The position numbers were made by a program, and so were the translations under genes. Source: Vibrio gallaecicus (GTDB taxonomy: Bacteria; Pseudomonadota; Gammaproteobacteria; Enterobacterales; Vibrionaceae). From it: a stretch of 64,000 nt of DNA. Each line of letters opens with the position of its first letter. Position 1 is the first letter of the stretch. The stretch is taken from positions 2,604,001 to 2,668,000 of the forward strand of contig NZ_AP025490.1 of NCBI RefSeq assembly GCF_024347495.1. Direction: 5' to 3'. Under the pieces are notes generated by a model. That model was given only the letters and a program-made list of their open reading frames with translations. It was not told the origin of the DNA and ran no database searches. Positions 56,309 through 64,000 of the stretch are shown here, piece after piece.

Positions 56309-57496
56309 TTACTTGATAGTAATACGAGCAAACTTGCGCTTACCTACTTGGTAAACCGCCGTACCCGCTTCAGGTACAAATCTGCTGTCTTCAATTTTCT
56401 CGCCTTCTAGCTTAGCCGCGCCTTGCTTGATCATACGCATCGCATCAGAAGTAGAGTTTACAAGACCTGCTTCTTTTAGAACGTTAGCGATTGGTAGACC
56501 TGCTTCGAATTCGAATTCAGGCATTTCATCTGGCACTTGGTTCTTAGCAAAACGGTTAACAAACTCTTGCTCAGCCGCTTCAGCATCGGCTTCACTGTGG
56601 AAACGAGCGATGATCTCTTTAGCCAGTAGAACTTTAACGTCACGAGGGTTTTTGCCCGCTTCAACGCCAGCTTTCAGTTCCGCTACTTCTTCGAGAGGAC
56701 GGAAAGACAGCAGCTCGTAGTAGCTCCACATTAGATCGTCAGAGATAGACATGATCTTACCAAACATCTCACTTGGAGCTTCGCTAATACCGATGTAGTT
56801 GTGCGCAGACTTAGACATCTTCTTAACACCGTCTAGACCAACAAGTAATGGCATCATCAGTACCGCTTGTGGTTTTTGACCGGCAGCTTTTTGCAGTTCA
56901 CGACCCATTAAAAGGTTAAACTTCTGGTCAGTACCGCCAAGCTCAACGTCGCTCTCTAGTGCAACAGAGTCGTGACCTTGTAGAAGTGGGTACATAAATT
57001 CGTGAATTGCGATCGGTTGACCACCAGCGTAACGCTTTTTAAAGTCATCACGCTCAAGCATACGAGCAACAGTTTGGTTAGATGCAAGACGAATCATGCC
57101 TTCAGCACCAAGTTCAGATAGCCATTCAGAGTTGAAACGAATTTGCGTTTTCGCTGGGTCTAGAATCTTGAATACTTGCTCTTTGTAAGTTTCAGCATTT
57201 TTCAATACGTCTTCACGGCTTAGTGGTGGACGAGTTGAATTCTTACCTGATGGGTCACCAACCATTGCAGTGAAATCACCAATAAGGAATGTCACTTCAT
57301 GACCTAGCTCTTGAAACGCACGTAATTTGTTAAAGATTACGGTGTGACCAAGGTGGATATCTGGTGCTGTCGGATCGGCACCCAACTTAATGCGTAAAGG
57401 ACGACCTTCTTTTAACTTAGCTATCAGTTCGTCTTCTGGAATCAGTTCTTCTACGCCACGTTTGATCTCGGCTAATGCTGCTTCAATACTCGCCAT
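56309..57496 (-). CDS. tyrS: Tyrosyl-tRNA synthetase
   Basis: 395 residues. Class I synthetase: the HIGH motif appears as DIHLGHT near residue 47 and KMSKS in [11 protein letters not shown] near 227. A C-terminal S4 RNA-binding domain ([21 protein letters not shown]) closes the chain. Length and wording fit the shorter TyrRS form common in Pseudomonas and Vibrio rather than the 424-residue E. coli enzyme. It is divergent from the M23 gene and ends in its own terminator before the MgtE-like leader. Confidence 0.95.
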   Translation of the reverse strand: MASIEAALAEIKRGVEELIPEDELIAKLKEGRPLRIKLGADPTAPDIHLGHTVIFNKLRAFQELGHEVTFLIGDFTAMVGDPSGKNSTRPPLSREDVLKNAETYKEQVFKILDPAKTQIRFNSEWLSELGAEGMIRLASNQTVARMLERDDFKKRYAGGQPIAIHEFMYPLLQGHDSVALESDVELGGTDQKFNLLMGRELQKAAGQKPQAVLMMPLLVGLDGVKKMSKSAHNYIGISEAPSEMFGKIMSISDDLMWSYYELLSFRPLEEVAELKAGVEAGKNPRDVKVLLAKEIIARFHSEADAEAAEQEFVNRFAKNQVPDEMPEFEFEAGLPIANVLKEAGLVNSTSDAMRMIKQGAAKLEGEKIEDSRFVPEAGTAVYQVGKRKFARITIK

Positions 57497-57625
57497 TCTT
57501 GTTCACTCCCACAGATTTGGCAAAAATATAATAGTTCGACATCTTACTTGAATAGCGATGTATTTTGAAACCAGTTACACTATTCTGTCGCCTATTTTCT
57601 CAAAATTTACAGAACGAACCGGATC

Positions 57626-58915
57626 ATGTTGTCTATTTTTGCACGCCTTCCTATTTTGCACCGGGCTTTGATCGCATTCTTTAGTGCGATAATTTTCATA
57701 GCTTTGTTTTTGTTACCAGACGCCAGTAGCTTAAGAGATTCTGAGAATCGACTTGAGGTTGGTAAACTCTACCCGTTAACCATAAATGCTGAAGCACTTG
57801 CTATAGGTACAGACATAGCCCCAACTGCCGTTCTCAAATGGGAAAAATACACGGTTCGTTCAGGCGAAAGTACCGCCGTCCTTTTTAAGCGTATTGGATT
57901 ATCACCACGCTTACTCCATAACTTAGTCAGCAGCGATAAAGACATTAAAGACCAGTTGTCTAACCTTCGCCCTGGAGACGTACTTCAATTCGGTTTTGAT
58001 GAAAATAACGATCTAATTCAACTGAAGCGCCAGCTCAATGCTTTTGAGACCTTTCGCATTACCGCGTCAGGTGATCAGTTCACATCTAAACTGGATAAAA
58101 AGGAAGTCAATTACCAATACAATTATGCCCAAGCCAACATCACTTCTAACTTTTGGAATGCTGGCATCAATGCTGGTTTAACAGCCAACCAAATCATGGA
58201 GCTTGCGGGAATATTTGGCTGGGATATTGATTTTGCTTTAGATATTCGAAAAAACGACAGTTTTAAAATCCTATACCAAGAAAAGGTAGTGGAAGGAGAG
58301 GTCGTTGGGCGCGGGAAAATTATGGCGGCTATATTCAGTAACCAAGGTGATACATTTACTGCTGTTTTAGATGATAAGAGCGGTAACTATTACGATGAAA
58401 AAGGCCGAGCTATGAAGAAGGCTTTCTTACGCTCTCCTGTTGATTTCAGACGTGTAACATCAAACTTCAACCCTAACCGAAAACACCCAGTTACGGGTAA
58501 AATAAGAGCCCACAGAGGTACGGATTACGCGGCACCGGTTGGTACACCAATTTGGGCAGCAGGCGATGGTATTGTTCAAAAATCGAGTTACAACCAATTT
58601 AATGGTAACTACGTTTTCATACGCCACAGCAACACCTACATAACGAAGTACCTGCACTTGAAAAAGCGCTCTGTCAAAACAGGTCAGCGAGTAAAACAAG
58701 GGCAAACCATTGGTACTTTAGGAGGAACAGGTCGAGTCACGGGTCCTCACCTACATTACGAATTCTTAGTCAATGGGGTTCACAAAAATGCTCGAACGGT
58801 GAAGTTACCCCAATCAAAATCACTCAAAGGCAAAACAAAGAACACTTTTATTGCTAACTCTAAGATTCGATTAGATAAATTAGAACGTTACGGGCAACTA
58901 CTCGCAACAAAGTAA
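57626..58915 (+). CDS. M23 peptidoglycan DD-endopeptidase (MepM/Shy type)
   Basis: 429 residues. N-terminal membrane anchor or signal (about 12-33, LIAFFSAIIFIALFLL), then a LysM/OapA-like domain (YTVRSGESTAVLFKRIGLS), a second mixed region, and a C-terminal lysostaphin-type domain. The zinc ligands are present: HRGTDYAAPVG (HxxxD, near 295) and GPHLHYEF (HxH, near 376). It should cut D-Ala-mDAP cross-links in the periplasm to allow wall growth. V. cholerae has several Shy paralogues, and the one next to tyrS is probably the counterpart (possibly ShyC, from memory). Confidence 0.9.
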   Translation: MLSIFARLPILHRALIAFFSAIIFIALFLLPDASSLRDSENRLEVGKLYPLTINAEALAIGTDIAPTAVLKWEKYTVRSGESTAVLFKRIGLSPRLLHNLVSSDKDIKDQLSNLRPGDVLQFGFDENNDLIQLKRQLNAFETFRITASGDQFTSKLDKKEVNYQYNYAQANITSNFWNAGINAGLTANQIMELAGIFGWDIDFALDIRKNDSFKILYQEKVVEGEVVGRGKIMAAIFSNQGDTFTAVLDDKSGNYYDEKGRAMKKAFLRSPVDFRRVTSNFNPNRKHPVTGKIRAHRGTDYAAPVGTPIWAAGDGIVQKSSYNQFNGNYVFIRHSNTYITKYLHLKKRSVKTGQRVKQGQTIGTLGGTGRVTGPHLHYEFLVNGVHKNARTVKLPQSKSLKGKTKNTFIANSKIRLDKLERYGQLLATK

Positions 58916-58980
58916 TCACTAACTAGTAGCCCCTAACGATTCTAAGCTGAGTAATAAAAATGAAAGTCTAAAATAAAAAT

Positions 58981-59003
58981 AGCGCCGAAATCAGGCGCTA
59001 TTT
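58981..59003 (+). terminator. Terminator of the M23 gene
   Basis: AGCGCC, loop, GGCGCT, then ATTTTTTATTTT. Confidence 0.88.
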
Positions 59004-59103
59004 TTTATTTTACTGCTCACTTATTTTGAAGGTAGCGGCTCTTAATAGTAAGTGCTTTGATAATAACTACTATTGATAGTAATGGCTGACTGATTAAAAC
59101 CAA

Positions 59104-62100
59104 TTAATCCGATTGAACCTCTTCCTTCTTAGTTCGACCTAACATCAATAAGCAAGGTGTTAAGACTAACGTCAGCACAGTTGCAAATGCTAAACCACCA
59201 GCAATAGCAGTGGCGAGTTGTGACCACCACTGCGTACTCGGTGCTCCAAACTCAATTTTTTGATTAATTAAATCGATATTCATTTCTAAAACCATAGGCA
59301 ACAAGCCTAAGATGGTTGTCACAGTGGTCAGCATTACAGGTCTTAAACGCTGGACACCAGTTCTTAAAATGGCATCTCGCTTATCTAGACCCCGCTTAAT
59401 CAACTGATTATAAGTATCGATGAGTACAATGTTGTTGTTCACCACAATCCCAGCTAATGCAATCACGCCAATCCCAGACATCACGATACCAAATGGTCTT
59501 TGGAATATAAGCAAACCAACAAAAACACCAACTGTAGAAAACAAGACAGCACTCAAGATTAGAAACGCTTGATAGAAACTATTGAACTGAGTAATAAGGA
59601 TTAACGCCATTACCGCTAGTGCAACCAAAAAGGCACTCTGTAAAAAGGCTGAAGAATTCTCTTGTTCTTCATTCTGACCACGAATACGAAAATCAACGCC
59701 GCTAGGGAGCCCTAATTCATTCAATGCTTGCTCTATTTTTGGTAATTCTAACGCTAAATTAAACCCTTCCTCCATATCCGCCATAATGTTTACGACTCGT
59801 TTACCATCGAGCCTCTTAATCGTATCTTGTTTATGGTCAGGGATAATTTGAGCAAAATTTGTAATAGGCACTAAACCTGCTGGCGTCTTCACTCTTAGTT
59901 GATCAAAACGACCGATATCTCGCTTATCATTTGGATAGCGTACAAGGATATCGACTTCTTCTGAGGAATCATCCGGTAAATAGTCACCAATTTTCAACCC
60001 ATTAGTCACAAACTGAACGGTATTACCGACTAAGGTGGCATCCGCAGAGAAACGAGCCGCGTCATCTCTTCGAATATCAACTTTCCAATCGATCCCTTCT
60101 TTGCTTGAAGTATCACTGATGTTTTTAAGAACAGAGTTACCATCTGCCCAAGCTCTCACCACTTTTGCAGCTTGATTTAACTCTTCAGGGGTACGAGCGG
60201 ACAACTCAATAACCAGATCATTTTCAACAGGTGGTCCCGCATCTGGAAACTTGTATTCAATTTCGACACCAGCATAGAGATCGGTTTGTAGCTTTAACTC
60301 TTCAATGATCTCTTTTACGCTTCGGCGGTATTGCCAATCGACAGGGGTTATTGAGATCAAACCGATTTGGTCATCCCCTCCCGTTCGAGTATATACACTT
60401 TCAAACTCATCATGATTCAGCATAGTTTGCTCAATATCACGCATGATAGTGTCTTTTTCTTGAATTGAGAGATCGCCATGAGAACGCACTTTGACGTTAA
60501 AGAATGGCGGGTCTACTTCAGGAAAAAATTCAGCGCCAAGCCCGGCTTTAGAATAAGTAAAGCCGACCGCCACAGATAATATGATTGCGCTACAAAGAAT
60601 CTTGAATGGATGTTTGATGGCTATCGATAGCGTATGGTAATACGCTTTAGTTAACCCCTTCGCTTGTGAAAAGTCACCGTTATGTAAGACAACCATTCGA
60701 GCTTGGTTAGCTGACGACACATATTGCGGCTTTCCAATTAAACCGCCTAATACTGGCACAAATAAAAGCGCCATAATGAGTGATGCACTTAATGTAGCAA
60801 TTAACGTTAATGGCAAATACTTCATGAATTCGCCAGTTACATCCGGCCAAAATAGCAGAGGAGCAAAGGCTGCAAGTGTTGTCGCTGTAGATGCAGTAAT
60901 CGGCCATGCCATACGCTTAGCCGCATCCCGGTAAGCTTCTTTTCTACTTTCCCCTTCTTGCATTCGCCTATCTGCAAATTCGGTGACAACAATAGCGCCA
61001 TCCACGAGCATGCCAACCGCCATGATCAGTGAGAACAATACGACGATATTCACTGTTAAGCCGAAAACTGAAAGCACTAATAAGCCAGTAAGAAATGACC
61101 CAGGAATCGAGATGCCAACTAACAATGCCGTTCTAACCCCTAAAATGGCGATAATAACGATCACAACCAGGATAATTGCTGACAAAATATTATTCTGAAG
61201 ATCATTAAGCATGATCTTCACATCTTTAGATTCATCCCATGTGTATTTAACGAGTAAATTATTCGGCCATTCTGCTCGTTGCTGAGCACCAGCCATTACA
61301 GCTTTTACGAGTGCAACTGTCTCTATGATATTTTCCCCGGCGCGTTTCTTTATATCTAAAACGACAGCCGATTTCCCATCTAAACGAGCAAAACTTTCAG
61401 GATCGCGAAAGGCGCGGCGAACCGTGGCAACATCTCCAAAAGTTACGACTTGTTTGCCATCAACTTTGATAGGTAGTTCAAGTACATCTTTTAAAGAATT
61501 GAAAACAGAAGGCACTTTTACTGAAAATCGTCCATAGCCAGTATCGACAAAGCCAGCCGCTACTACTCGGTTATTCAAGGCGATAAGGTTATAAATATCC
61601 GCCTGATCTAGGCTATAACTTTCCATGAGTAAAGGGTCGACAATAATCTCAACAATATCGTCCCTGTCGCCTGCTATATCTACCTCTAGTATTTGCCTAT
61701 AACTTTCTAATTTATCGCCTAGCTCTCGGGCAATCTGAACAATTGTCCGCTCTGGCACTGTGCCATATAAAACGACAGAAAGTACTGGTTGCTCAGAGGC
61801 TAAGGTCACTTCATTTACGGTAGGTTCGTCGCTATCTTCCGGCAGTTTAGGTTTTGCAAGATCAACCGCATCACGAACATCTGCCATTGCTTTTGTAAGA
61901 TCGACACCGACATTAAATTCCAACACAACAGAAGCATGGCCTTCAGCCGCTGTTGCTGTCATTTCCTTCACACCTTCTATTGATCTTAGCTCTTGCTCAA
62001 TAGGTCTTACGAGTAAACGTTCCGCATCGGCTGGTGAGATCCCTTGGTGTCCAACAGAGACGTAAATAATGGGGATCGTAATATCAGGGCTGGATTCTTT

Positions 62101-62202
62101 AGGTATGGCTATATATGTACCCACACCCGCGATCAGAATAAGTGCTAATAAAGACAACATTGTTCTTGCACGAGACAACGCCGCATCAATAATTGAATAC
62201 AT
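59104..62202 (-). CDS. RND efflux transporter permease (AcrB/HAE-1 superfamily)
   Basis: 1032 residues, the usual size, with twelve membrane segments and two large periplasmic loops. N-terminus RARTMLSLLALILIAGVGTY, loop PEDSDEPTVNEVTLASEQP. Segment 4 carries GMLVDGAIVVTEFADRR near residue 400: the first proton-relay aspartate of AcrB (Asp407) is kept, but the second (Asp408) is Gly. It is coupled to the adaptor gene, with an 11-base gap. No outer-membrane TolC-type gene is nearby, so a shared TolC is likely. By position it may be the V. cholerae VexLM pair (from memory). Confidence 0.9.
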   Translation of the reverse strand: MYSIIDAALSRARTMLSLLALILIAGVGTYIAIPKESSPDITIPIIYVSVGHQGISPADAERLLVRPIEQELRSIEGVKEMTATAAEGHASVVLEFNVGVDLTKAMADVRDAVDLAKPKLPEDSDEPTVNEVTLASEQPVLSVVLYGTVPERTIVQIARELGDKLESYRQILEVDIAGDRDDIVEIIVDPLLMESYSLDQADIYNLIALNNRVVAAGFVDTGYGRFSVKVPSVFNSLKDVLELPIKVDGKQVVTFGDVATVRRAFRDPESFARLDGKSAVVLDIKKRAGENIIETVALVKAVMAGAQQRAEWPNNLLVKYTWDESKDVKIMLNDLQNNILSAIILVVIVIIAILGVRTALLVGISIPGSFLTGLLVLSVFGLTVNIVVLFSLIMAVGMLVDGAIVVTEFADRRMQEGESRKEAYRDAAKRMAWPITASTATTLAAFAPLLFWPDVTGEFMKYLPLTLIATLSASLIMALLFVPVLGGLIGKPQYVSSANQARMVVLHNGDFSQAKGLTKAYYHTLSIAIKHPFKILCSAIILSVAVGFTYSKAGLGAEFFPEVDPPFFNVKVRSHGDLSIQEKDTIMRDIEQTMLNHDEFESVYTRTGGDDQIGLISITPVDWQYRRSVKEIIEELKLQTDLYAGVEIEYKFPDAGPPVENDLVIELSARTPEELNQAAKVVRAWADGNSVLKNISDTSSKEGIDWKVDIRRDDAARFSADATLVGNTVQFVTNGLKIGDYLPDDSSEEVDILVRYPNDKRDIGRFDQLRVKTPAGLVPITNFAQIIPDHKQDTIKRLDGKRVVNIMADMEEGFNLALELPKIEQALNELGLPSGVDFRIRGQNEEQENSSAFLQSAFLVALAVMALILITQFNSFYQAFLILSAVLFSTVGVFVGLLIFQRPFGIVMSGIGVIALAGIVVNNNIVLIDTYNQLIKRGLDKRDAILRTGVQRLRPVMLTTVTTILGLLPMVLEMNIDLINQKIEFGAPSTQWWSQLATAIAGGLAFATVLTLVLTPCLLMLGRTKKEEVQSD

Positions 62203-62213
62203 TCGTTATCCCT

Positions 62214-63350
62214 CTAATTATCTGTCATCGTTAACTGTTCAGGTTCGGGAGTCAATTGCTGCTCCACAGCAACTACAGAGTCACCATCACGCACAAAGCC
62301 TTGCCCAACAGTAATAATATCAACCTGTTGACCCAACCCTGTAAGCCAAACACCATCTTGCTCAGCTTTAACAAGTTGAATCTCAACAAACTTAACAATA
62401 GGTTTATCTTCTTTCAAAACTAATGTCTTAACACCTAAATTCCCTGCTTCATCTAATGCAAGCATCGCTGGGGTTATTTTTATGGCATCTTGACTTTCAA
62501 GGCTGAGAGTCACTTCCGCGCTAACCCCAGCAGGTAAAAAACCTTGTGCGTTGGCGATCTCAATTTCGATTGGAAAAGTATTGGTTGAAGTCGATGAAAT
62601 ACGAGAAATATAACGTAAGCTACCTTCTACCTCATTTCTACCTAGCAAGCGTACAGAAGCTGATTGATCGACCTGAAGATGCTGTATATGACGCTCACTA
62701 ACATCCGCTTCAATCACCAAAGGGTCAAGGTCGATAACACCTGCGACTGGGTCACCAACCCCAACAAAATCTCCTAATTCAACCAGTAACTCTTGAACCA
62801 CACCTGAAAATGGTGAGGTGATTTTCGTATTCTTTAGAGCCAGTTCAGCATTACTTTTCATCGCTTTTGCTTCTGTTAATGAAGCCTCTGCCGTGGTGTA
62901 AGCAATTTCACCCTGCAGCCCTCTCTTCTTAAGTGATTGAGCCGCTTTAAATTCTTTTTGTTTCAATCTATATAAAGCTGACGCCCGTTCAAGTTGAATT
63001 TCGAGATCGCCTTTATCTATCTGCGCGATGGCCTGTCCGGCTTTTACTTTATCGCCTTTTTTAACATTTAATTTGACGATTTTACCTGCGATTTCCGCAC
63101 CTAATCGTGCATGCCGATCAGGTGCTGTACGACCATAAAGCTCAATGGTTTTGTAAGTAGGTGAAGACATAAAGGTCTGAAAAGATACTTTCGCCAGCGG
63201 AATTTCAATTGATTTGTTTGGTAATGCTTCTTCTGCATGACCAGCACCTAATCCCAGCCAAATGGATAGCAACACCACGAGAACTAAGGAAACTAACCAT
63301 GGCTGCTTAAATTGGTGGGGAATAAATGTTCGAGAAAACTCAGAGGGCAT
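62214..63350 (-). CDS. RND periplasmic adaptor (membrane fusion protein)
   Basis: 378 residues from MPSEFSRTF; AAGGA six bases upstream of this ATG decides against a start 38 codons earlier. A hydrophobic anchor at about 15-37 (PWLVSLVLVVLLSIWLGLG) precedes the lipoyl half (AEIAGKIVKLNVKKGDKVKAGQ), an alpha-helical hairpin (LYRLKQKEFKAAQSL) and the beta-barrel domain. It links the permease to an outer-membrane channel. First gene of the pair, so its promoter lies in the region toward erpA. Confidence 0.92.
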   Translation of the reverse strand: MPSEFSRTFIPHQFKQPWLVSLVLVVLLSIWLGLGAGHAEEALPNKSIEIPLAKVSFQTFMSSPTYKTIELYGRTAPDRHARLGAEIAGKIVKLNVKKGDKVKAGQAIAQIDKGDLEIQLERASALYRLKQKEFKAAQSLKKRGLQGEIAYTTAEASLTEAKAMKSNAELALKNTKITSPFSGVVQELLVELGDFVGVGDPVAGVIDLDPLVIEADVSERHIQHLQVDQSASVRLLGRNEVEGSLRYISRISSTSTNTFPIEIEIANAQGFLPAGVSAEVTLSLESQDAIKITPAMLALDEAGNLGVKTLVLKEDKPIVKFVEIQLVKAEQDGVWLTGLGQQVDIITVGQGFVRDGDSVVAVEQQLTPEPEQLTMTDN

Positions 63351-63645
63351 AACAAATCCTTTTCTGCTTGGAGCGTGCGATGAGGGCAAACGAATAAAGA
63401 TAAACGCAACCAGGTGCAACTTCCTGATACACAAAGGTAACATTAACAGACCAAGGTTTATCAAAGTTGAGATGTTATCTACAGTTTAATAAATATGGCG
63501 TTTACTAAACACAAACAAAATTAATGAAAATACCCGTTAAAATCCATTCTAATGGAATAACAAAGGTTTAATCTTAAAACCAATGTTGCAGGTAGAAAGG
63601 CTAGAGTGAAGGAAATCAAGAAATCACAATTAATAGACAATAAAA
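63351..63645. other. Upstream region of the efflux operon
   Basis: It must hold the promoter of the adaptor gene. An in-frame extension of that gene runs to 63464 but lacks a ribosome site. No regulator gene, palindrome or other clear signal is visible. Confidence 0.4.
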
Positions 63646-63669
63646 AACGCCGAACAAAAGTTCGGCGTT
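63646..63669 (-). terminator. Terminator of erpA
   Basis: AACGCCGAAC, loop AAAA, GTTCGGCGTT, with a TTTTTT tail on the minus strand. Confidence 0.9.
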
Positions 63670-63715
63670 AGGGATATTTGGGGTACTACTTTATCGTTGG
63701 TGTTACTGCGAAAAG

Positions 63716-64000
63716 CTACACGCTAAATGAAGCACCACAACCGCATGTCGTCGTAGCATTCGGGTTGTTAACAAAAAAGCGAGCGCCTTCTAGACCCTCT
63801 GTGTAATCAACCATACCACCCATTAAGTATTGCAAGCTCATTGGATCAACAACCAATGTTACGCCACTATTCAAAATGGTTGTATCGCCATCGTTAACTT
63901 TCTCATCAAAAGTAAAACCATATTGGAAACCACTACAACCACCACCCGTAATATATACACGTAGTTTTAGATCTGGATTTTCTTCTTCTGCGATCAGCGT
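63716..64000 (-). CDS. erpA: Iron-sulfur cluster insertion protein ErpA (5' end outside window)
   Basis: The C-terminal 94 residues are visible, and the frame runs off the window edge. A-type Fe-S carrier pattern: [26 protein letters not shown], and the C-terminal CGCGASF, giving the three cluster cysteines. The wording [18 protein letters not shown] matches ErpA better than IscA. It passes clusters to IspG, IspH and other targets. Confidence 0.92.
   Translation of the reverse strand, partial: TLIAEEENPDLKLRVYITGGGCSGFQYGFTFDEKVNDGDTTILNSGVTLVVDPMSLQYLMGGMVDYTEGLEGARFFVNNPNATTTCGCGASFSV

Noticed and set aside
63351..63464. N-terminal extension of the RND adaptor
   Set aside because: There is no ribosome site at the upstream start, and the extension would precede the normal membrane anchor. 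The ATG at 63350 has AAGGA.

Overview
The window reads as ordinary, densely coded chromosome of a Vibrio (Gammaproteobacteria, Vibrionaceae). The evidence is an OmpU-type porin next to greA, dacB and tyrS; a VF530-family DNA-binding protein; a stand-alone second EF-G; a PilZ protein between radA and serB that matches V. cholerae PlzC in position; and a RocS-like PAS-GGDEF-EAL protein. Gene order resembles two blocks of V. cholerae chromosome 1, recalled from memory: the fusA2-radA-plzC-serB-deo-nupC block and the erpA-tyrS-ompU-ftsH-nusA-infB-pnp-rocS-prfC block. Here they lie side by side. The species cannot be fixed from sequence alone. I see no prophage, transposase, integron, CRISPR array or defence island.

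Layout. 1-3.2 kb: the start of a Tad/Flp pilus locus on the minus strand (two Flp pilins, a prepilin peptidase, a partial AAA+ ATPase), with a divergent AraC-type regulator. 3.2-6.6 kb: an acyl-CoA ligase, a DUF1127 gene divergent from a LysR regulator, and a VF530 gene. 6.7-14.8 kb: fusA2, radA, plzC, serB and ytjB. 14.9-21.2 kb: the deoC-deoA-deoB-deoD operon for deoxynucleoside breakdown and the nucleoside transporter nupC. 21.2-28.3 kb: a small DUF5363-like gene and tatD, prfC, a membrane GGDEF-EAL protein, holD-rimI, and ubiT with a GNAT gene. 28.5-32.6 kb: rocS, ubiU and ubiV. 32.7-34.5 kb: a MATE pump and a MarR regulator with matching operators. 34.6-50.9 kb: one long minus-strand run for RNA, translation and envelope functions (rlmE, ftsH, folP, glmM, secG, tRNA-Leu, initiator tRNA-fMet, rimP, nusA, infB, rbfA, truB, rpsO, pnp, nlpI). 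51-54.9 kb: yhbY, greA, ompU, dacB. 55-64 kb: a short MgtE-type transporter with an unusual leader, tyrS, an M23 endopeptidase, an RND efflux pair, and the 3' part of erpA.

Three proteins make, break or bind c-di-GMP (two GGDEF-EAL proteins and PlzC). UbiT, UbiU and UbiV together supply oxygen-independent ubiquinone synthesis. NupC imports the nucleosides that the deo enzymes degrade.

The best candidate for something undescribed is the leader of the MgtE-like gene. It holds a 14-codon mini-ORF rich in proline and acidic residues with a good ribosome binding site. Its first codons are perfectly complementary over 9 bases to the sequence just after its stop codon, and three imperfect 21-23 base repeats follow before the transporter. 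The layout recalls Mg2+-sensing leader peptides such as mgtL, though the sequence is unrelated. Other signals worth checking are the matched MarR operators, short tandem repeats just after several stop codons, terminator-like hairpins inside or ahead of the deo and rimP-nusA operons, and a GC-rich hairpin between infB and rbfA.
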